A stretch of 64,000 bases of DNA, from contig NC_023749.2 of assembly GCF_000499845.2 (NCBI RefSeq), positions 42,802,658 through 42,866,657 on the forward strand, written 5' to 3'. The notes beneath the pieces were generated by a model. That model searched no databases. It saw only the letters and a list, made by a program, of their open reading frames with translations, and was not told the DNA's origin. The position numbers and the translations under genes are program-made. This DNA is from Phaseolus vulgaris (taxonomy: Eukaryota > Streptophyta > Magnoliopsida > Fabales > Fabaceae). Below, in pieces: positions 31,890 to 41,710 of this stretch. Position 1 is the stretch's first letter; the number at the start of each line of letters is the position of its first letter.

Positions 31890-34715
31890 TATTAAACAAA
31901 TAGTGTGTGGGTCCCAATTGTCGAGGTATAAAAATTGAAAAAAATTGCATTTGAAGGGTGCGTTTCTAGAATGAAAAGCGTTTGAAAGGTAGGATTTAGA
32001 AGGAAGAACATTTTGTTTAAGGGTTGTGGACTGGGAAGGGAGACCGTTTGCGTTTGAGGGTTGTTGGTTGCAAACGAAGACGTGCGATTTTGTGTGCGCC
32101 GTTCAGCGAAAGCAACAACGGGATTTGGAAGGATTAGGGTTTTCAATTGCGACGGTTTTTGAAGGGAGAAGGAAGCATAGGAGAGGGGTGTTGCCATCTT
32201 GAGGAGTTTAGGGTTTATGTTTAGGAATGGGATTTCAATTGAGGTATGTATTTTGCTTCGTTTGGTACGGGGTTATTTTGTTAATTGTTTTGCTATTGCT
32301 TTGCTTTCCGTTTTTTAGCGTTGAGTGTAAGTTAATTTCGTTTGTTTTTTTGGTGTGTGGTTTTTGAGTTTTGAAGTTTGAATGCATTTGGATTTCATTG
32401 TTTTGTGCTCTGCGAATTTGTGACTGGTTTTGAAGTTTTTGTTTGTCCAGAAGGTTAGGGACCGAGTTACTGGTGATAGAATTCAATGTGAATGTTAATG
32501 TCCTGAATTATTGACACTGACATGGGGAAGTGGTGACCCCTTCCTTTTTATGTGGTGACCTATGAAGCAGTTTTTGCACTGTCATGTTGTCTTACCAGTG
32601 TTATGTTTGCATGTCCTGTTTTGGTCTTTTATTTTTTATTTTTTTGGTGAGATAGAGATGTTACTATGTTAGAGTATGAACCGGTCATAGGATTGTATGA
32701 CACATGAATATTGAATTGGATTTAATTTGAACTTGAAATCATTATTGTTGCATTATGTATGTTTCTGCAAAGTATAAAATGACATGGAGTTGTGATAACG
32801 ACCATCATTGTAGAAATCATCACATAATAACTTTCTCAAGAAAAATAGTTTTCCCACTTTGGGTCAATTAAATAGATGTTTGTATGTAGTTACGTTTAAG
32901 GTAACTGAATATTCTTCGAAAACACAATATTGTTACTTTTGACAAAAGTTATTTTTCTTGAAAATTTTAAAAAACAACCATGTTATAATTACTTTTGAAA
33001 ACAAAAACAACTATGTTAATTTTAATTCAAATACAAATAAGTCATAAGAGGTGACATTTTTTATTATAGGTATATATAAAACTGATAGAAATTAAAGTGG
33101 AGCAATTACAAAAATGGAGAATCGAAAGTTAAATATGAAGTAGATATGTGAAGTTGTCCCAAGGTTTATTTTAATAGAAGGGGGAGGGTGGGGGTCCTTT
33201 TTCCATTGATAATATGCACCCACCAAAATTACATGTTTGTACACACCGTGTGTGTTGTAATGGTGGTGGATGGAAGCAAAGTTTGGTCATATTTTGTTGG
33301 TTTGGTGATGGTTTTTATACCACGATTTTATCTATTTCCAACTTGTAAGAATGAATCATTAATTTGCTGTTGAAATATTATATTAACTAACGAAGGAACA
33401 TCCAAATTTATGGTAGGTAGTAGTTCATCAATCATCATTGTAGTTATGATTTTGCCCTACCAAATTTTGTCTGCACATAGTAATTTCTTAAGCTTGTTGA
33501 CAAGGCGAAATTTAAACATTCCTATGAAGTTTTACCTCTTATTTTATAGAGCAGTGATATTGCAAGGTTTAGGGTGATTGAAGGTTAGACAATTGATAAT
33601 TGTAAGGGTAGCTTCAAATGTGGTATGTGTAGGTAAGTGGTGACCCCTTTCTTTTTATGTGGTGACCTATGAAACACTTTTTGCACTATCATATTGTCTT
33701 ACCAGTGTTATGTTTGTATGTGCTGTTTTGGTGTTGCGATGGGAGTGTAGTGAGCTGATTGAAGCTTAGAGAATTGATTATTGTAATGATAGCTTTAAAT
33801 GTGGCATGTGTAGGTATTTATGCATTGTCTTGTAACCTTTCAACTTAATTCTTGGATTTGATTTTTTGGTTTTATGAGGGTTGAGATGGGCAAGGAGGAT
33901 GGGCAAGAGGTGAGCTATGTGGGAATAGGTACCACGTTTTTGCATAGTTAAAATTCATATGCTTTTATTAATTTCTTGCATGTATTTTGCTGGGGCAATA
34001 TTTATTTTGGTTTTGTTAGAATTGAATTATGGTGTTCATGGTTTTCAATTGATTAAGTAATTACTTGTTCAGGATATACTGTCAAGTAGCAAACGTTCAG
34101 ATCAGGAGGTTGTTACGATTGGTCCTCATCTCGAGCCTCAACCTAAGGTTTGATTGAAATGATGATTTTTGTTTTAATGTAGACATGATGGTATATTTAT
34201 TTTTTGATAATTTTATGCATTAAAGTGTATTTGTATTTGATTTGACATACAGGTGTTTAGGCATAATTGCAGGTCAAAGTGTTTGGGTGTTGTGAACAAG
34301 CACTTAAGAAAGCAACAAAGGATGAAGTTCGTACAATGACGGTGAAAGTTGTTGAACTAATCCGCAAATGTGAGGAGTAGGAGGTATTAATCACAAGTAT
34401 GGAGAGAGGTTAAGAACATACTTGAGTTATTGTAAAAAGAAATTTTGTTCCTGATGATATTCGTTCAGAAGTAGTTGAAGTTGAACCTCTTTAAGTGGAT
34501 TGCACATACTTCAAAATGCCAGAAAGTAGTCATGAAGATGTAGATGAAAAGAAAGACTTACATGGAGATGAAAACCAGCCAAATGAAGAAGTCAACATGT
34601 TTTCTAAAATGAACTGTGAACCCAGGAAACGTTTCAAGACTGTTGTTTTGAAAACACCTTAGACAACATATTTATGGAGGAAGAGAAAAAACCCAAAAAC
34701 TTATGCTTAAGTAGT
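31890..34715 (+). mobile_element. GGTGACC-array element 3 (E3), 5' half
   Basis: Starts near a degenerate GGGTCCCAATTGTCG terminus (31908), has a 5' leader that could be an exon ending at ~32241 (GAG then GTATGT), scattered array units at 32525-32640 and 33620-33720, and exon-like pieces at 34063-34710 (see the next entry). The orientation is plus, opposite to E2, so E2 and E3 diverge from about 31,850. The right end is not defined; the array runs to ~38830. Confidence 0.4.
34073..34710 (+). pseudogene. E3 transposon ORF relic, related to the E2 coiled-coil ORF
   Basis: Exon-like pieces: 34073-34147 encodes DILSSSKRSDQEVVTIGPHL with AG/GT borders; 34273-34380 encodes VKVFGCCEQALKKATKDEVR then TMTVKVVELIRKCEE, ended by a TAG where the E2 homologue has Gln; later frames give DLHGDENQPNEE and a basic end PRKRFKTVVLKTP (stop, then TTYLWRKRKNPKTYA). 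The matches to 29822-30307 are in the same order. Several stops and frame changes make it non-functional. The role of the live protein is unknown; a Ulp1/MULE context is inferred from the end motif. Confidence 0.55.
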
Positions 34716-35472
34716 TGGTTAATTGATATGTTTTTAGGTTTTTTTGCTTTTAAGTTAGTGGATTATGGTTTATTAACATTGTTGAAACGATTGTAATTTA
34801 TGTGGTATTGTACAATTTATGTTTTTATGAAATTGTCGTAACAAATATTTTTGTTGAGGATTTATTTATTCTGGAAACTCTGAATGTGTGACTGGATTTA
34901 TTTTGTGATTCATTCAACATTGTTTATTGACTTTGTGAGCTTTGCAATTATATTTCTGATTCTTGTGTATTGTTCAAAAAATTTTGTTGAACTTTGTAGT
35001 GAATGTGGTCAATTCTATTTTGTGTAAAACTGAGTTCAGTGGATGTGATGGTAGTAATTGCAGTGCGTGGTGGTCAGGTTGTGAATACTTTATGCACAAC
35101 TTCTCAATACTTAAGGAAATTGAATACTACAATAGTAGCTTGAAATCTGGTATGTGAATCTAAGTGGTGATTCCTTTGTTTTTAAGTAGGGACTTGTGAA
35201 GAACTTTATGCATTGTCATGTAACCCTCCAATAAAAAGTTTGCATGTGGTTTTTTTGGTGTTTTAAGGGTCCAAATGGGAGTCCATTGAGCTCATTCCAG
35301 GTTATGCAATTGATTAGTGCAAGAGTACCTTGAAATGTGGTATGTTAATTTAAACGGTGACCCCTTTGTTTCTAAGTGGGGACCTGTGAAAAACTTTATG
35401 CACTATGACGTAACCATCCAATTCAATGTTTGCTTGTGGTTGTTTTTTTTTTGGTCTTGTGAGGGTTGAGAT

Positions 35473-36591
35473 TGTTAGAAAGTATGGCTTTAAACTAGAG
35501 GGGGGGGGGGGGTGAATGGTTTAAAGAGGAATTTCAAAAAACTTTTAGGCCTTGAATGAACTTTCTTCCAGATTCAGTTGATAAAGAATTCAATATGCCA
35601 AAACCCAAAGCTAAAAGCACAACACCAGAAAAACAATCGGTTGTTTATACCAGTTTACAAAAATCAAAACTGAATTGAAAGAGTTAAGGGAGAGAGAAAA
35701 TGCACATAGGGATTTATACTGGTTCACTCTAAACCCAGAGCTACATCCAGTCTTCTCAGAAACCACTGAGGAATTCCACTAAGCAATCAAACCTAAATCA
35801 CTTACAACACAACCAAGAAAGTGACCTTGATCCCCTCAAGACACACACTTCTCTTGGCCAACACACCAACACTAAGAATGCTGATCTTGATCCCCTCAAG
35901 AGCACACAACACTTCTCAGCAAACATACAGAAGAAACTTGTTCAACAAATACAAGGATTACACTTGTTACAGAAGAAAATCTGAAATCAATACAAGCAGA
36001 AATCCTATCTCACACTCTTTGATCAATCTCAATCTCTAAGCAATCTCAACTCTTTGAAAAACTCAGAATCTTGTTGTTCTAAAAAAGATTGTTATTTCTC
36101 AAATCTGTTTTACTGAATTTATTCAAAGATGTTTGTTATCAAATCTTAACAAACTTATTCATTGCATTTAAAGATTGGTCAAAGCATTAAAGACTGGAGC
36201 GTAAACAGTTAGAATCATTTAAAGCTCAGTCAAAACAAAAACTATTTTTTTGTTATGGTACCAAAACAAACAATCGATTGTTTCCTCGAATCAATCGGTT
36301 GTTTTGGTTTTAACAGCTCAACCATTTGAAAAACAGTTTTCAATCTTTTCTAAAAACATCTAAGTATAAGACAATCGGTTGTTTCGACAAAACAATCGGT
36401 TGTTTTTCACTTAGTATGAAAAACACTTTTCTTTTTAAAAGATTGAGAATGCCTATGCTTTGGATTCAATCAAGAGTGGATTACAAAATAATCTACCCCA
36501 GATCCTAACTAAAACAGCAAGCACAACCAAGCTTTCAACATCCTTCAAAGGGTTTGGATTCTTCAAAGCTTGAACACCACTTGGTTCAACA
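35473..36591 (-). mobile_element. Solo LTR (family A), TSD GAGAT/GAAAT
   Basis: The plus strand starts TGTTAGAAAG and ends GGTTCAACA; in minus sense it is the family A LTR (starts TGTTGAACCAAGTGG). Duplicated target GAGAT at 35468-35472 and GAAAT at 36592-36596, one mismatch. It contains CAATCGGTTGTTT motif pairs (~36370-36410) and a 13-base G-run near the LTR end at 35500. It sits in an array unit, whose sequence resumes on the far side. Confidence 0.88.
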
Positions 36592-38889
36592 GAAATGACA
36601 GTCCAATGAGCTCAATGGAGGTTAGACAATTCAATAGTGGAAGAATAACTTCAATTGTGGTATGTAAATCTAAGTGGGGATCCCTTTGATTTTATGTGGG
36701 GACTTGTGAAGAACTTTATGCACTGTCATGTAAGTCTCTAAGTTAATGTTTGCATCTCATTTTTTTTGGTGTTTTGAGGGTTGATATGAGAGTCCATTGA
36801 GCTCATTCGAGGTTAGGCAATTCAATAGTACAAGAGTAGCTTGAATTCTGCTAAGTGAATATAAGTGGTGATCCCTTTGTTTTTAAGTGGGGACCTATGA
36901 TGAAGTTTATGCACTATCATGTAAGCCTCCAAATCAATGTTTGCATGTGGTTTTTTTGGTGTTGTGAGGGTTGAGATGGGAGTCTGGTGAACTCATTCGA
37001 GGTTAGGCAATTCAATAGTGCCAGAGTAGCTTGAATTCTACTATGTGAATCTCAATGGTGACCCCGTTGTTTTTAAGTGGGGACCTGAGAAGAAGTTTAT
37101 GCACTGTCATGTAAGCCTCCAAACCAATGTTTGCATGTGGTTTTTTTGGTGTTGTGAGGGTTGAGACGGGAGTCTAGTGAGCTCATTGGAGGTTAGGCAA
37201 TTCAATAGTGCAAGAGTAGCTTGAATTTTGCTCTGTGAATCTATGTGGTGACCCCTTTGTCTTTAAGTGGGGAATTGTGAAGAAGTTTATGTACTGTCAT
37301 GTAAGCCTCCAAATCAATGTTTGCATGTGGTTTTTCGGTGTTGTGAGGGTTGAGATGGCAATCCAGTGAGCACAACGGAGGTTAGGAAATTCAATAGTGG
37401 AAGAGTAGCTTGAATTGTGGTATGTTCATCTAAGTGGTGACCCCTTTGGTTTTAAGTGTGAACCTGTGAAGAAGTTTATGCACGGTTATGTAAGCCTCCA
37501 AATCAATGTTTGCATGTGTTTGTTTTGGTGTTGTGAGGGTTGAGATGGGAGTTCAGTGAGCTCATTGGAGATTAGGAAATTCAATAGTGCAAGAGTAGCT
37601 TGAATTCTACTATGTGAATCTAAATGGTGACCCCTTTGTCTTTATATGGGGAATTGTGAAGAAGTTTATGCATTACATGTAAGCCTCCAAATCAATGTTT
37701 GCATGTGGTAATTTTGGTGTTGTGAGGGTTGAGATGGCAGTCCAGTGAGCTCAATGGAGGTTAGGCAATTCAATAGTGGAAGAGTAGCTTGAATTGTGGT
37801 ATGTTCATCTAAGTGGTGACACCTTTGTTTTTAAGTGGGAACCTATGAAGAAGTTTATGCACTGTCATGTAAGCCTCCAAATCAATGTTTGCATGTGTTT
37901 TTTTTTGTGTTGTGAGGCAATTCAATAGTGGAAGAGTAGCTTCAATTGTGGTACGTGAATCTAAGTAGGGACCTGTGAAGAACTTTATGCACTGTCATGT
38001 AACCCTCGAAGTGAATGTTTGCATGTGCTTTTTTGATCTTGTGAGGCTTGAGATGGGAGTCCAGTGAGATCATTGGAGGTTAGGCAATTGAATATTGTAA
38101 GGGTAGCTTGAAATGTGGTGTGTGGAGGTAAGTGGTGACCTGTGATGAACTTTATGCACTATTATGTAATCCTTGAAGTGAATGTTTGCATGTCATTTTT
38201 TGGTCTTGTGAGGGTTGAGATGAGACTCTAGTTACCTCATTGGAGGTTTGAGAAATGAATATTCTTAGGGTAGCTTGAAATGTGGTAAGTGGAGGTAAGT
38301 GATGACCCCTTTGTTTTTAAATGGTGACCTATGAAGAACTTTATGCACTGTTCTGTAACCATCCAAGTGAATGTTTGCATGTTATTTTTAGGTGTTGAGA
38401 TGGGAGTCCAGTGAGGTGATTGGGGGTTAGACAATTAATATTGTAATGGTAGTTTGAAATGTGGTGAGTGGAGGCAAGTGGTGAACCCTTTGTTTTTAAG
38501 TGGTGACTTATGAAGAACTTTATGCACTGTCCTGTAACCATCAAAGTGAATGTTTGTATGTTATTTTCAGGTGTTCTGAGGGTTGAGATGGGAGTTCATT
38601 GAGGTGATTGGAGGTTAAACAATTGAATATTGTAATGGTAGCTTGAAATGTATTGAGTGGAGGTAAGTGGTGACCCCTTTGTTTTTAAGTGGTGACCTAT
38701 GAAGAAGTTATTTGCATGTCCTTTTTTTGTGTTGTGAGAGTTGAAATGAGAGTAAAGTGAGGTCATTGGAGATTAGGTAATTAAATTTTGTAAGACGAGC
38801 TTGAAATGTAGTGTGTGAAAGTAAAGGGTTCTTAAATGATTCTTGTTCATCTGAATAGTTACTGAAACAAAAGTAAAACTCACACATCC

Positions 38890-38977
38890 TTATTCTTAGA
38901 TCTTTCCCAAGTCTTCCAGTCAGTGCCAACAATAATGTATTTTTTCTAGAGCTTGGAGGGTCTAAAAAAAGTATCAA
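38890..38977 (-). pseudogene. ABCG/PDR transporter exon fragment (Walker A)
   Basis: The minus strand encodes LFLDPPSSRKNTLLLALTGR then LGKDLRIR. Plant PDR-type ABCG transporters have LLGPPSSGKTTLLLALAG(K/R)L, so this is the Walker A exon of the first nucleotide-binding domain. The invariant Gly and Lys-Thr context is damaged (GPPSSGKTT replaced by DPPSSRKNT), so even if expressed it would not bind ATP. Only this exon is present, starting about 60 bp after the E3 array fades. The exon borders are plausible but not certain. Confidence 0.7.
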
Positions 38978-39734
38978 TTTTAAAGTAATTATTTAATTTA
39001 TTTGACAACATTAAATATATTTTAAATATATTTTCTTTTTTCTCAAAATTACCTTTAACATTAAGAAAACACTTACAAACACTTAAAATCAATGCATTTC
39101 ACAGTGCTTATTGAAGTAAAAGAATTATTTTAATTCATAACATTAATTGTCTTAAATTTGTTTCAAGATTCTCTTAACATTGATGAAAAGAAAGTTAAAA
39201 TTAATGTATTTTACCCCGTTATCTATAAACGTTCATAAACTTTCAGGACTATTTTTAGATGTAAGTTAAAAAAACATAAATTTTACAACCAATTTTTAGT
39301 TTAGAGTGGATTTAAATTTTAGAAATTAGTGATTAGTCTCCTTCCTTTTATTAAAAGTATCACTAGTTTCTTAATATATCTTTTATTCTCTCTTTTCTAT
39401 TGTAACATATTTTATTTTTGTATTTTTTTGGAAACAATTAAGAAAGTCATCTTTGATATTATTTTAAATTTTTAAATAGACAACTAAATAGAAATAACTT
39501 TTTTTCTTAAAAGATGCCAGATAAAACATTTTTCTTGCAGAAGTAAAAACCAAATCACTAAAAATTAATAATAAAAGAAATACATAAAATTAATTACTTG
39601 AGAAAAAGAAGGAAAATGTCGTGGTATTTCAATGGGTGAGAATACTCAAACCAAAACATAAAAGGTTAATCTCAAATCCATACAAAAAATCTCTCGGGTT
39701 TATTTTGCATTGGTCAGGGTGAAAAGCAATTTCA
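38978..39734. other. AT-rich, no gene recognised
   Basis: AT-rich sequence with oligo-T/A runs and no ORF with features. It separates two gene fragments. Confidence 0.5.
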
Positions 39735-40532
39735 TTATGCATGGAACTTGCTGCTAACGAATTCATAGCTGGGGACATTCATAACTGCAAGAGAAGCACA
39801 TTGCAACAACATTATCAGTAACCAAACCTAATGCTTGAGCCATAGTGAGAGGCGAGGAAATAATCTTCTGAGAAAATTCAGAGATATCATTCAAAGTGAT
39901 TGCCTCTAAGAACTGCTCCACTCTGAAAAAGGTCACAACACAAAATACTCATATCACAGATTATGCCCATGACTTAAGGGATACTTCTCACTTTAAAGTA
40001 GCGGGAGGAGGATTTAAATAAGAGGGAAAAAAAATGGAATTGATGACTGAATAAAAAATAGGCCTCTGATTGATTTTTTACCTTTCTTCATAAGTCAGTA
40101 TCTACCTTCCTATATCCTCTGATGCAATAATCTGCAAAAGTAATGAGTATTAAGCAAATGACAACTACTTGAAATAAGACCAACACAATTCTCCTTCTAT
40201 TTGTGACAAAATGTGTAGAGAAATTAATTCATGATAGATAATATAAAAGGAAGCAGTGATGCAAGAGAGTCACAATATTATATTCCAGAGTGGGAAGAGA
40301 GATCATACTCTGGACTCCAAATTCATTAGTATTGCAGACTTCGTGGATTCCTTGGCACGGTCAAGCTGTATCTGTGAAACTGCCATTGTGGGAAGCCTAT
40401 ATTTAATTTGGCAGATATCAGGATTAACAAAAGGAAGCCAAGAAGACAGATTAAACCTTGTCCTGGTGATGCAAGTGCTATTAATTCTTGGGCTGCTAGG
40501 TCCAAAGCTTTTTCCAAAAAATCAGAGCTCTA
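39735..40532 (-). pseudogene. Mitochondrial processing peptidase alpha subunit, 3' gene fragment with introns
   Basis: Five minus-strand exons with GT-AG borders. 40532-40457 encodes SDFLEKALDLAAQELIALAS. 40379-40309 encodes SQIQLDRAKESTKSAILMNL. 40131-40082 encodes ASEDIGR then a TAG then ILTYEER. 39922-39828 encodes VEQFLEAITLNDISEFSQKI and ISSPLTMA. 39784-39735 encodes MNVPSYEFVSSKFHA and the stop. This is the C-terminal end of the M16-family MPP alpha subunit, which helps cleave matrix presequences. The TAG replaces the Gln of GRQIL, so it is dead. The 5' exons are missing. Introns show a DNA-level copy. It lies between the E3 array and the FAR1/MULE relic, a setting for transposon capture or local duplication. 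Confidence 0.85.
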
Positions 40533-40559
40533 TATTGACACATGAAAAATAACTCAAAA

Positions 40560-41100
40560 TTCATACTACTTTCTCCACTTCGATAGGGCAGGTTATTAAG
40601 AAAGTCACCCACATTCATCACATTTTGTTACAACCATGGATTTCCCAAAAATAAACACTAAAACCTAAACAATGCATTCAAAACCAAAACGGCCACAACA
40701 CCAATGCATTCAAAAAGCGACCACAAAAAACTAAAAAATAAAAATAAACCCTACATATCTTTTTGCCAAACGAAAACTGCAGGCACAACCTTTAAGCACT
40801 CACAACCTCTTCGCACTCCCAAGGAAACCTCTTCGGACTCCGCCGCACTCCACCTACAATCATCACTTTCTTAGGGTTCAACGTCTTCGCGATTTCGCCA
40901 AACGAAAACTCTGGGCTCAAGTAACCACCCACAACCTCTTTGCATTCTCAATGAAACCTCTTCGGACTCCGCCACACAGTCCGCGCCTTCTAAGGGTTCA
41001 ACGTTTTCGCGCTCTCAAGTTTCTTCTCTTTTCCTGCTGCACCTCTCAATAGGGTTTTTTCAAAACAAAATCCTGTGCTATTTCATTTGACAAAAATACC
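40560..41100. other. Leader-like sequence with a 135-bp duplication, upstream of the FAR1 relic
   Basis: C- and A-rich sequence. A block starting GCCAAACGAAAACT is present twice, at ~40763 and ~40898, 135 bp apart, each with CACAACCTCTT, ACCTCTTCGGACTCCGCC and AGGGTTCAACGT. It could be the terminal region of the FAR1/MULE element. No ORF. Confidence 0.6.
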
Positions 41101-41710
41101 CCTTACCACGTTAGCTTCATAGCTACCTTAGCAAGGTGTAACCTGGCGCAAAAAGAGAAGGGGGTGTTGAAAAATCATTTTCGTTTCATTAACTGCTTCT
41201 TTTACTACATACCCACAACAAGAACGGTGTTGGTGGAATGCTTCCATTTACTCCATTAATAGTTTCTTTCAATACACAGGTACAAGAAGGTGATTTTGAA
41301 CGTTTGCATTCAATGTGAAGCTCATTCCCAAACGCTGCATTCAATGCATTTGGATACTTCTTCACCTAGACATTCAATACCTCCACACATTCATGGTTTG
41401 TCATACTTTTTTCCCATTTATTACAGTTTTGATATCTGAGTAATAGTTCATACTTGTTTTTTTTTTTTGTTTCAATATCATAGAATGTGGGACATTTTTC
41501 TTTTATTTTTTAAACAATGTAGTATATTAATACTTACATACAAAAATGTTTTAAACATTGTACACTATGACCGAAATGGAGATTTTATGTCTGACTTGTT
41601 ACTTATTTTATTTTAGATTCAATAGCATACAAGGTGGGATAATATTCTTTTCTTTATTTTACAATGTAGTATATTCATACTTCCATCTAATAATGATTTT
41701 AATAATGCAG

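Larger units (their letters stand above)
32525..38830 (+). repeat. GGTGACC array of E3, ~190 bp units
   Basis: Isolated units at ~32525 and ~33620, then a dense array from 35160, marked by GTTTGCATG at about 36744, 36939, 37130, 37319, 37509, 37698, 37888, 38018, 38184, 38374 and 38552 (period near 190 bp, with shorter units of 130-178). Each has a pair GTGGTGACCCCTTT...AAGTGG(T/G)GACC at 22-bp offset (32532/32554; 38301/38323, first motif GATGACC), followed by an ATGCACTGTCATGTAA block and a GAGATGGGAGTCCAGTGAG block. A solo LTR splits it at 35473-36591. Confidence 0.9.

Noticed and set aside
23600..38830. Helitron as the class of the GGTGACC elements
   Set aside because: Gene capture with introns would fit, but I found no TC start, no CTRR end with hairpin, and no Rep/helicase sequence, while the ORF relics resemble Mutator-associated proteins.
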